In this document: piece by piece, positions 1 through 6,118 of the stretch
How the letters are laid out: each line of letters starts with the position of its first letter
Numbering within the stretch: position 1 is the stretch's first letter
Assembly (NCBI GenBank): GCA_036268405.1
Contig: DATAUF010000022.1
Location: forward strand, 1 to 33,187
DNA length: 33,187 nt
Reading direction: 5' to 3'
Source: DASZTV01 sp036268405
GTDB taxonomy: Bacteria; Actinomycetota; Actinomycetes; JAFAQI01
Made by a program: the position numbers and the translations under genes
Notes under the pieces: generated by a model
Seen by the model: the letters and a program-made list of their open reading frames with translations, nothing else
What the model was told of the DNA's origin: nothing
Database searches by the model: none

Positions 1-1046
1 AGGCGGGTCATCAGGATCGAGCCCGAGCCGCCCAGCGGGTGCCCGATCGCGATCGCGCCGCCGAGCGGGTTGAGCGCGTTGGCGTCGGCACCGGTCTCCT
101 TCAGCCATGCCATCGGGACCGGCGCGAACGCCTCGTTGATCTCGAAGGCACCGATGTCACTGATCTTCAGCCCCGACCGCTGCAGCGCCTTCGCCGTGGC
201 CGGGATCGGAGCGGTCAGCATGATGACCGGGTCATCGCCGGCGAGCGCGAAGGTATGCAGCCGGACCAGCGGCTTCAGACCCAGCTGCGCGGCCTTCTCG
301 CTGGTCGTGATCAGCAGTGCACCGGAGCCGTCGGAGATCTGCGAGGAGTTCGCGGCGGTGATGACGCCGTCCTCCTTGAATGCGGTCTTGAGCTCACCGA
401 GCTTCTCGAGCGTGCCGCCGCGGCGTACGCCCTCATCGACCTCGAGGCCGGTGCCCGGGACAACGGCGTACTGCTTGGAGAACGCGCCGGAGTCGATCGC
501 AGCGGCAGCCTTCTCGTGCGAAGCGAGCGAGAACTCGTCGATCTCCTTGCGGGACAGGCCCCAGCGCTCGGCGATCATCTCGGCGCCGAGCCCCTGGTTG
601 ATCTGCTGACCCTCGTAGCGCGCGAAGAACCTCGGGCCCATCGGGAAGCCGACATCGGCGCCGACGGATGAACCCATCGGTACGCGGGTCATCACCTCGA
701 CGCCGCCTGCGACGGCGACGTCGTACTGGCCTGAGATGACGCCGGCAGCCGCGAAGTGCACGGCCTGCTGGCTCGAGCCGCACTGCCGGTCCACGGTCGT
801 GCCAGGAACCGACTCCGGCCAGCCGGCCGCGAGGACCGCGTTGCGGCCGACGTTCATCGTCTGCTCGCCGACCTGGCTGACGCAGCCCCAGACGACGTCG
901 TCGACGACCGCTGGGTCGATGCCGGTGCGCTCGGCGAGCGTTTCAAGAACGTGGGCGGAGAGGTCCACTGGGTGGGTGTCCTTGTAGGCGCCGTTACGGC
1001 GCCCGACCGGGGTACGGACAGCTTCGACGATGACCGCATCGCGCAT
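1..1046 (-). CDS. Thiolase (acetyl-CoA C-acyltransferase), 3' end cut off by the window
   Basis: The protein reads MRDAVIVEAVRTPVGRRNG at its start and continues for 348 residues before the window ends. It shows the thiolase N-terminal domain with the acyl-accepting cysteine in VDRQCGSSQQ (Cys89), and the C-terminal NEAF and GHPLGGSGS motifs that carry the active-site Asn and His. About 40 residues, including the usual second catalytic cysteine (CxG), lie outside. Thiolases condense or cleave acyl-CoAs with CoA (beta-oxidation or acetoacetyl-CoA formation); substrate preference cannot be read here. The ATG at 1046 follows a strong AGGAGG. The gene is not in an operon with the rhomboid gene upstream, being separated by a 96-bp gap that contains a TAGGAT -10-like box and a short palindrome. 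The class is certain; the exact substrate is not. Confidence 0.93.
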   Translation of the reverse strand, partial: MRDAVIVEAVRTPVGRRNGAYKDTHPVDLSAHVLETLAERTGIDPAVVDDVVWGCVSQVGEQTMNVGRNAVLAAGWPESVPGTTVDRQCGSSQQAVHFAAAGVISGQYDVAVAGGVEVMTRVPMGSSVGADVGFPMGPRFFARYEGQQINQGLGAEMIAERWGLSRKEIDEFSLASHEKAAAAIDSGAFSKQYAVVPGTGLEVDEGVRRGGTLEKLGELKTAFKEDGVITAANSSQISDGSGALLITTSEKAAQLGLKPLVRLHTFALAGDDPVIMLTAPIPATAKALQRSGLKISDIGAFEINEAFAPVPMAWLKETGADANALNPLGGAIAIGHPLGGSGSILMTR

Positions 1047-1142
1047 GGCGTGCCTCCTGGCAGATCCCGATGAGTCCGGGTGAGTCCCGGCTCTTGCGGG
1101 TGATCCTACGACTTAAAACCGAACGAGGTTCTGTGATGTTCC

Positions 1143-2093
1143 CTACTGCGAGAAGCCGGGCGGCGCGATTGGGCAACCGGTATCGGTCTCGACATACCCC
1201 GAGTCGAGATAGGACGCGCTGAATACCGGGCAATCCTTGTGCGCGCGGTGAACGCCGACCAATCCGACGCCTACGACAAGCACGGCAGTCGCCGCGACTC
1301 CCGCCGCCTGCAGCAGATTTCGTCGCCGACCTCGCGGTGCATAGGCGAACACGACCATCACCAAACCGCCAGCGATCAAGCCGCCGACGTGACCGCGCCA
1401 GTCGATAACACCACGGAAGGTGAGCGAGAACACAAGGTTGATCACGATCGTGCCCGCGATGCCCCCAGTCTGCAGTCGCTGGTGTCGAGCCACCACGTAG
1501 AACGCCGCGAACAATCCGAAGATCGCACCTGAGGCGCCGGCGGCGGTCTCCGACATCGGCCCGAACGCGACCGACAGCGCACTACCGCCGACGCCCGCGA
1601 GGAAATACAGGGCCAGAAATCGACTCCGGCCAAGTGCCGCCTCAAGGGACGGACCGATCAGATAGAGCGCGTACATGTTGCTGGCGATGTGAAGCAGATT
1701 GAAGTGAAGGAACATCGCCGTAACCATGCGGTACCACTCGCCGTGTCCGACTGCCGCAGGGTTGAGCGCGAGTCTGAGGAACAGGCTCGAGCTGCCGCCG
1801 TTACCGAACAGACTCAAGCCGCCGCCGGCCGAGGTGACGATGAACATCACCACGTTGATCCCGATGAGGGCACCGGTGACCGGACCAACCCGCCCCGAGA
1901 AGGAACGGACCCGACCGCCGTAGACGGTGCGGGCAACCCGCGTCGTCTTGCGACCCTCGGCGAGGCACTCCGGGCAGTGGAAGCCGACCGACGCCGCCGT
2001 CATGCAGCGCGGGCAGATCGGGCGGTCGCAGCGGGTGCAGTGGACCCCGGTCGACACATCCGGGTGCCGGTAGCAGTACTCCTCTGCCGTCAC
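1143..2093 (-). CDS. Rhomboid-family intramembrane serine protease with N-terminal zinc finger
   Basis: This 316-residue protein has a cysteine/histidine-rich head (C7, H10, C19, C22, C27, C30, H39, C40, C43), which resembles a B-box-like zinc finger, followed by a six-helix rhomboid core. The catalytic pair is visible as Ser188 in GASGAIFG and His235 in DWRGHVGG, with the supporting HxxxN motif at His135-Asn139. It should cleave membrane proteins within the bilayer; no substrate can be inferred. The tail (about residues 255-316) has a further hydrophobic helix and a short outside segment with two cysteines. Translation starts at GTG 18 bp after the cyclophilin stop, without an obvious Shine-Dalgarno sequence, so co-transcription with the cyclophilin gene is likely. 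This cyclophilin-rhomboid pairing is common in Actinobacteria. Confidence 0.93.
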   Translation of the reverse strand: MTAEEYCYRHPDVSTGVHCTRCDRPICPRCMTAASVGFHCPECLAEGRKTTRVARTVYGGRVRSFSGRVGPVTGALIGINVVMFIVTSAGGGLSLFGNGGSSSLFLRLALNPAAVGHGEWYRMVTAMFLHFNLLHIASNMYALYLIGPSLEAALGRSRFLALYFLAGVGGSALSVAFGPMSETAAGASGAIFGLFAAFYVVARHQRLQTGGIAGTIVINLVFSLTFRGVIDWRGHVGGLIAGGLVMVVFAYAPRGRRRNLLQAAGVAATAVLVVGVGLVGVHRAHKDCPVFSASYLDSGYVETDTGCPIAPPGFSQ

Positions 2094-2110
2094 CGGCTCG
2101 TCGGAAGCGC

Positions 2111-2641
2111 TCAGCTGGCCACCCGCTCGACGGTGACCTTCTCGACCACCACATCCGTCGAAGGCCGATCCATCTGACCGGTCTCCGTCGCGGCGATTCG
2201 GTCGACGACGTCGCGGCTGGCCTGGTCGGCAACCTCTCCGAAGATCGTGTGCTTACCGGTCAGCCAGGAGGTCGCCGCGACCGTGATGAAGAACTGCGAT
2301 CCGTTGGTGCCGGGACCGGCGTTGGCCATCGCCAGCAGGTAGGGCTTCGTGAACCCGAGCTCGGGGTGAATCTCGTCGTTGAAGCGGTAGCCCGGGCCGC
2401 CGGTTCCGGTGCCGAGCGGGTCGCCGCCCTGGATCATGAAGCCGCTGATGACCCGATGGAAGATCGTCCCGTCGTAGAGCGGGGTCTTGCCTCGCTCGCC
2501 ACTTCGCGGGTCCACCCACTCGCGCGTGCCTTCGGCGAGCTCCACGAAGTTGGCGACGGTCTTCGGGGCGTGGTTCGGGAACAACTCGACCCGCACGTCA
2601 CCAAGCGTGGTCGAAATCGTTACGTACATGTCCTCGGCCAC
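2111..2641 (-). CDS. ppiA: Cyclophilin-type peptidyl-prolyl cis-trans isomerase
   Basis: This is a 176-residue cytoplasmic cyclophilin that speeds the cis/trans isomerisation of proline bonds. The catalytic stretch FHRVISGFMIQGGDP (residues 61-75) holds the Arg63, Phe68 and Gln71 equivalents, and GTNGSQFFIT follows. It has no signal peptide. I chose the GTG at 2641 (VAEDMYVT) because actinobacterial relatives begin MAE.LYAT; an ATG four codons later (2629) is the alternative. The reading frame stays open upstream to 2749, but that part looks unlike a cyclophilin. The gene heads a leftward unit with the rhomboid gene and is divergent from the pilin operon; the space between carries operator-like repeats. 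Confidence 0.93.
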   Translation of the reverse strand: MAEDMYVTISTTLGDVRVELFPNHAPKTVANFVELAEGTREWVDPRSGERGKTPLYDGTIFHRVISGFMIQGGDPLGTGTGGPGYRFNDEIHPELGFTKPYLLAMANAGPGTNGSQFFITVAATSWLTGKHTIFGEVADQASRDVVDRIAATETGQMDRPSTDVVVEKVTVERVAS

Positions 2642-2995
2642 AGTCCCTCGTTTCCGCTGGATGACCCGCGATTCGCGGATCGAGCCATCCTTGCACGAGC
2701 AGTTGACCGGCCGGGAAGGTCGAACATCCCTGCCCAGGTGCGTAGTCATTTCTGACTAGGACGACCCCTCGAGGCACCGCCGCTTTGTCATCCCAAACGG
2801 CGGCGGAATCGCCCGTATCGGGCAGACCACCCATGTCCTGACACGTGCCGGGCGGATCGTCGCAAAGCGGACATGGGACTAGTCAGAAATGACCCCCCGA
2901 AACCATCCCGACTTGTCATGTGCACAGGCATCCCCAAAGCCGATTCTCATGAGGACACCGATTCCGGGGTCGACTCAAAGCGAAGGGGAAGTCCC
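2642..2995. promoter_or_regulatory. Divergent promoter region between ppiA and the Flp pilus operon
   Basis: This 354-bp gene-free stretch must hold the promoters of both directions. It contains a perfect 15-bp inverted repeat (2745-2759 and 2879-2893), a nested 9-bp inverted repeat (2830-2838 and 2869-2877), four GTCAT/ATGAC half-sites (2745, 2787, 2889, 2915) and a CCGATTC direct repeat (2940-2946, 2958-2964) flanking the palindrome CTCATGAG. TTGTCA at 2913-2918 could be a -35 box for the pilin gene, but no good -10 follows. The pilin ribosome-binding site AAGGGGAA is at 2983-2990. A regulator of the pilus operon probably binds here; its identity is unknown. Confidence 0.5.
2745..2893. repeat. 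Perfect 15-bp inverted repeat with operator-like inner dyad
   Basis: GTCATTTCTGACTAG at 2745-2759 reappears as its exact reverse complement at 2879-2893. Each arm contains GTCA-TTTC-TGAC, itself a 4-bp dyad, so both copies look like the same binding site in opposite orientation. The left copy extends to TAGTCA-N4-TGACTA. The 119 bp between the arms hold a second, 9-bp inverted pair. No target-site duplication flanks the arms, which argues against a miniature transposon. Confidence 0.75.
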
Positions 2996-3223
2996 ATGCA
3001 CTACATGTACGCAGCGGTCGCCCGCGTTCGGCGCGCGATCCGCAACGACGACCGCGGGGCGACCGCTGTCGAGTACGGCCTCATGGTCGCCCTGATCGCC
3101 GCCGTTATCGCCGGCGTCGTGTGGGGTCTCGGCCAGACGCTCAACCAGAAGTTCTCGGGCGTCAGCAACTGTGTCTCCGCCACCGCCAGCTGCCCGGGCG
3201 GGCTCTCCAGCCCAGCCGCGTAA
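2996..3223 (+). CDS. Flp/Fap-type type IVb pilin
   Basis: This is a 75-residue major pilin precursor of the Flp/Tad family. The basic leader ends in DDRG, and the prepilin peptidase should cut after Gly21 to give ATAVEYGLMVALIAAVIAG, with the family's Glu5-Tyr6 pair at mature positions 5 and 6. A single hydrophobic helix follows. The C-terminal tail carries two cysteines (Cys59, Cys66) that could form a disulfide loop. I chose the ATG at 2996 because it has AAGGGGAA six bases upstream and gives a normal pilin length; the open frame reaches back to 2873 without pilin-like content. It is the first gene of the pilus operon, with 99 bp before the next gene, as is usual for a pilin made in excess. 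Confidence 0.93.
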   Translation: MHYMYAAVARVRRAIRNDDRGATAVEYGLMVALIAAVIAGVVWGLGQTLNQKFSGVSNCVSATASCPGGLSSPAA

Positions 3224-3322
3224 GCAGCTACGGCGATTCAAGCAATCCGTCTCTGAACACGCGGTGGTACGCGGCCGGCCCAGATAGCGGCCGCGTGCCA
3301 CCGCCTCAGGAAAGGGCTTCAA

Positions 3323-4435
3323 GTGCGAGCGAGTCAGCGGGATCAGCGGGACCACGGCGCCGTCGCCGTGCTCACCGCGATCGTCCTCGCCTTTGCCATG
3401 ATTCCGGCCCTGGCGCTCGGGACCGGGGCTTACGTGCGGTCAGCAACAGGCACCGAGCTTCAGCGAGCGGCCGACAGCGGCGCCCTCGCAGGTGCCTCCG
3501 AGATCCCGCTGGGCAACCTCAACTTCGCCGAGAACTACGTGTCGACGATCACCGGCTCCGGTGTCGTCTCGACCTTGCAGGCACTCGGCATCCAGAACGC
3601 CTCTCAGCTGCCCGACCCGCTCACCGACGCGTGTGCGACGGCCACGAAGGACATGGCCAACAGCGACAACCTCGGCCACGCCTACTCCGCCACACCGAAG
3701 TGCAGTGCTGAGTACATCCCCGACTCCGGCATCCTCGGCAGCGCCCAGAACTGCCTGAACAGCATCGCCGGCCTGAACAACATCACCGGCCTCGTCGGTC
3801 TCCTGCTCGACACCCTCGGGCTTGGCGCACTCAGCCCGGACAGCCTGTTCCAGGCCCTCGATGGCACCCTCCCCGCGCTGCTCCAGCCCGGCATCAAGGT
3901 GACCACGAGCTGGCACGTCAACGCGCCGTTCGACTCCGTCTTCGGCTCAAACGGCAACACCCAGACCAGCACCGCAATCGCGCGGCAGCGCTTCAAGAAC
4001 GCCGTGGTGCTCCCGGACATCCCGCTGACTGGGAGCACCACGGTCAACATCAACCCGACGCTGCAGCTCACTCGCGCGACCCTGCTGTCGACGCTGAACT
4101 CAGTGGCTGGCGTCCTCACCACCCTCAACACCCTGGTGCCAGGACTTGGCACCTGCGCGTCGATCATCACCAACCTGTCCGGCACCGTCGCCGACGCCGT
4201 GGATCCACCCGACAGCGGACCGAGCCTCACCTCGATCCTGGCTGACGCCGCCGCCTCCGGTTCACCGGTGCTCGCCGTCTCCACGACGGTGGTCGGGCTC
4301 GGGATCCCGTTCCTCGACATGGTGCCGGTCTGCATCTCGCAGGTGAACGGCAACTACGTCGCCCACCTGACCAGCTTCGGGAGCTGCGTGATCAACGCAC
4401 CAGGTGCCTTCCGCGCAGATCTGAGGAACTCGTGA
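3323..4435 (+). CDS. TadG-like pilus-assembly protein (Tad-like N-terminal domain)
   Basis: This 370-residue protein begins with a short basic stretch and a membrane segment (DHGAVAVLTAIVLAFAMIP, about residues 10-36), followed by QRAADSGALAGA, the signature of the TadE/TadG-like N-terminal domain. The rest is a Ser/Thr/Asn-rich exported region with several cysteines and no motif I recognise; a von Willebrand factor A domain, present in longer TadG proteins, is not evident. It starts at GTG 3323, after AGGAAAGGG at 3308-3316. Its stop overlaps the GTG of the next gene (GTGA). It is probably a membrane-anchored minor component of the Flp pilus; the precise role is not known. Confidence 0.8.
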   Translation: MRASQRDQRDHGAVAVLTAIVLAFAMIPALALGTGAYVRSATGTELQRAADSGALAGASEIPLGNLNFAENYVSTITGSGVVSTLQALGIQNASQLPDPLTDACATATKDMANSDNLGHAYSATPKCSAEYIPDSGILGSAQNCLNSIAGLNNITGLVGLLLDTLGLGALSPDSLFQALDGTLPALLQPGIKVTTSWHVNAPFDSVFGSNGNTQTSTAIARQRFKNAVVLPDIPLTGSTTVNINPTLQLTRATLLSTLNSVAGVLTTLNTLVPGLGTCASIITNLSGTVADAVDPPDSGPSLTSILADAAASGSPVLAVSTTVVGLGIPFLDMVPVCISQVNGNYVAHLTSFGSCVINAPGAFRADLRNS

Positions 4436-4872
4436 TCCGCCGGGCGGCCCGCGCCGCACGGACCCGCAAAGAGGACGGCGCCACCGCGGTCGAGTTCGCG
4501 CTCGTCCTGCCGGTGCTGGTCACCACCATCTTCTTCGCGCTCTACGGCGGCCTGTACTTCTACTACGGCGCGATGGCCGACCACGTCGCGCGAACCGTCG
4601 CCCGCCAGGTGTCGATCCCGGTTGGCCAGACCGGCAGCGCCTACCCCGACGCCAACGCGGCGACCGTGGTTGCGGACGCCAAGGCTGCGGCGGGGACGCT
4701 GATACCAAACCCCTCCACAGCGACGGCCACGTCGTTGCCGGCGACCAGCTCGCCCGAAGAGGGCGACATGGTCACCGTCACCGTCACCTACAAGCTTCCG
4801 GTGCTCGACCTCATGCCGGGCTTCGGCGGCATCGACACGATCACCCGCTCGGCTTCGGAGCGTCGGCAGTGA
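4432..4872 (+). CDS. TadE-like minor pseudopilin (first copy)
   Basis: This is a 146-residue TadE-family protein. The basic leader RAARAARTRKEDG is followed by ATAVEFALVLPVLVTTIFF. Gly16 is the likely prepilin-peptidase cleavage point, with Glu at mature position 5. One membrane helix is followed by a Thr/Ala-rich external domain with a YKLPVLDLMPG segment. In the Tad system TadE and TadF are minor pseudopilins needed for pilus biogenesis. The start is a GTG overlapping the previous stop by four bases, and its own stop overlaps the next start the same way, so it should be translationally coupled. Confidence 0.87.
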   Translation: MIRRAARAARTRKEDGATAVEFALVLPVLVTTIFFALYGGLYFYYGAMADHVARTVARQVSIPVGQTGSAYPDANAATVVADAKAAAGTLIPNPSTATATSLPATSSPEEGDMVTVTVTYKLPVLDLMPGFGGIDTITRSASERRQ

Positions 4873-5348
4873 CCCGCCGGCTACGCGCCGACCGAGAAAG
4901 CGGTGCGGCCGCCGTCGAGTTCGCCCTCATCTTCGGCCTGCTGCTGTCCGTCGTCGCACTGATCTGGCCGCTGGGCAGCGCCCTGGTGCAGAAGATGCAG
5001 CTGGACCGCACCATGTCGGACGTCATTCGGTACGCGACGGCGACGCCGGACAGCCCTGAGTACGACCCGGACGGCAACCTCGACAACCCGACCAACAGCC
5101 GCCGTCCGACGTGCGCTCAGGTCACCAAGGAGTTCTATCGCGCGGCTGGCATCAGCAGCAGCGATCAGAGCGGCTACACCATCACCATCCCGACTTGCCC
5201 GTCCGCAATGGAATCGGGCCAGACCGTGACGATCACGGTTAGCAAGACCGCAAGTCTCGGTCCGCTCGGCGACCTGCTGAGCATCGCCGGCATCACCCAT
5301 TCATCGAGCGTCACCGTTTCAGCGGCCGCCTCCGGGCGTGAGGAGTAA
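4869..5348 (+). CDS. TadE/TadF-like minor pseudopilin (second copy)
   Basis: This 159-residue paralogue-type neighbour of the preceding pseudopilin has the leader RRLRADRESG, then AAAVEFALIFGLLLSVVALI with cleavage predicted after Gly12 and Glu at mature position 5. The exported domain has two cysteines (in RRPTCAQV and PTCPSAM) that may pair. The GTG start overlaps the previous stop (GTGA). The C-terminal end SAAASGREE resembles the ASERRQ end of its neighbour only loosely. The position suggests a TadF-like role, but sequence alone does not separate TadE from TadF. Confidence 0.85.
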   Translation: MTRRLRADRESGAAAVEFALIFGLLLSVVALIWPLGSALVQKMQLDRTMSDVIRYATATPDSPEYDPDGNLDNPTNSRRPTCAQVTKEFYRAAGISSSDQSGYTITIPTCPSAMESGQTVTITVSKTASLGPLGDLLSIAGITHSSSVTVSAAASGREE

Positions 5349-5350
5349 CC

Positions 5351-6118
5351 ATGCGCAAGCTCAACATCACTGTCATCGTCGGCATCGTCGTCGCACTTAT
5401 CGGTGCGGGACTGGTCTTCGTCTACGGCCATAACGTCGACAACAAGATCTCTGACGGTAAACACACCGTCGATGTGCTCGTCGCCGACCAGATTCTCGGC
5501 GCCGGCATGACCGCGGGTGACGTGGTTTCACACGTCCACGTGGCACAGATCCCTTCGGCCTACGTCGTGAAGAACGCGATTGCCGCCACGAGCACACTCA
5601 GTGCAACGGGCGCGGTGAACTCGGTCCTCGTCGGCAGTGTGCCGGAGGGTGGCCAGCTCTCGTACAACGACTTCGCAGCTGCCGGGACCGCGGGCCGTCT
5701 GGCGCCGAGCAAGGGCAACATCGCGCTGTCGATCGAGACCCCGCTGTCCTCGGGCGTCGCCCGCTACCTGCAGCCCGGCCAGATGGTCGACGTCTTCGTC
5801 ACCTACACCGGCGGTGGCGGAAGCACCGGCTCCTCCAGCAACATCGCACAGCGCACCAAGTTGTTCGCGAGCGGTGTCAAGGTGCTGTCGGTCAGCGTCG
5901 CGGACCCACAGAACACCGATGGCTCCAACAACAGCGATACGTCGACCACCACGCCGACCGGCTCGGTGATCGTGCTGCTCGACCTGACCCCGCGCAACGC
6001 GGAGAAGGTCGTCAACGCAGTGACGCTCGGGTCTGTCTACCTCGCCTACACGACGAACGCTCACGACACCACTCCGTCGGGCGCGACTCCGCAGACTGTG
6101 GTTGAGAGCAACAAATGA
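5351..6118 (+). CDS. cpaB: Flp pilus assembly protein CpaB/RcpC (SAF domain)
   Basis: This 255-residue protein has one N-terminal membrane helix (about residues 7-26, ITVIVGIVVALIGAGLVFVY), then a SAF-like domain (VDVLVADQILGAGMTAGDVV, about 40-110) and the RcpC/CpaB domain with YLQPGQMVDVFVTY and VIVLLDLTPRNAEKVVNAV. CpaB proteins are anchored in the inner membrane and face outwards. In Gram-negative bacteria they help the secretin; in a monoderm they probably act at the cell wall around the pilus. A Ser/Gly/Asn/Thr-rich loop (about 155-205) interrupts the domain. The ATG lies two bases after the previous stop, and the end overlaps the next start (ATGA). Confidence 0.88.
   Translation: MRKLNITVIVGIVVALIGAGLVFVYGHNVDNKISDGKHTVDVLVADQILGAGMTAGDVVSHVHVAQIPSAYVVKNAIAATSTLSATGAVNSVLVGSVPEGGQLSYNDFAAAGTAGRLAPSKGNIALSIETPLSSGVARYLQPGQMVDVFVTYTGGGGSTGSSSNIAQRTKLFASGVKVLSVSVADPQNTDGSNNSDTSTTTPTGSVIVLLDLTPRNAEKVVNAVTLGSVYLAYTTNAHDTTPSGATPQTVVESNK

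Noticed and set aside
2745..2893. Miniature inverted-repeat transposon with 15-bp ends
   Set aside because: There is no target-site duplication, and each arm contains its own dyad, which points to paired regulator sites.
2894..2995. Cyclic-di-GMP (GEMM) riboswitch before the pilin gene
   Set aside because: The GCACAGGCA-like fragment is not followed by the conserved loops or receptor; only fragments match.
2873..2995. A 41-residue N-terminal extension of the pilin
   Set aside because: The stretch is not pilin-like, covers operator-type repeats, and the internal ATG has a good ribosome-binding site and normal leader length.
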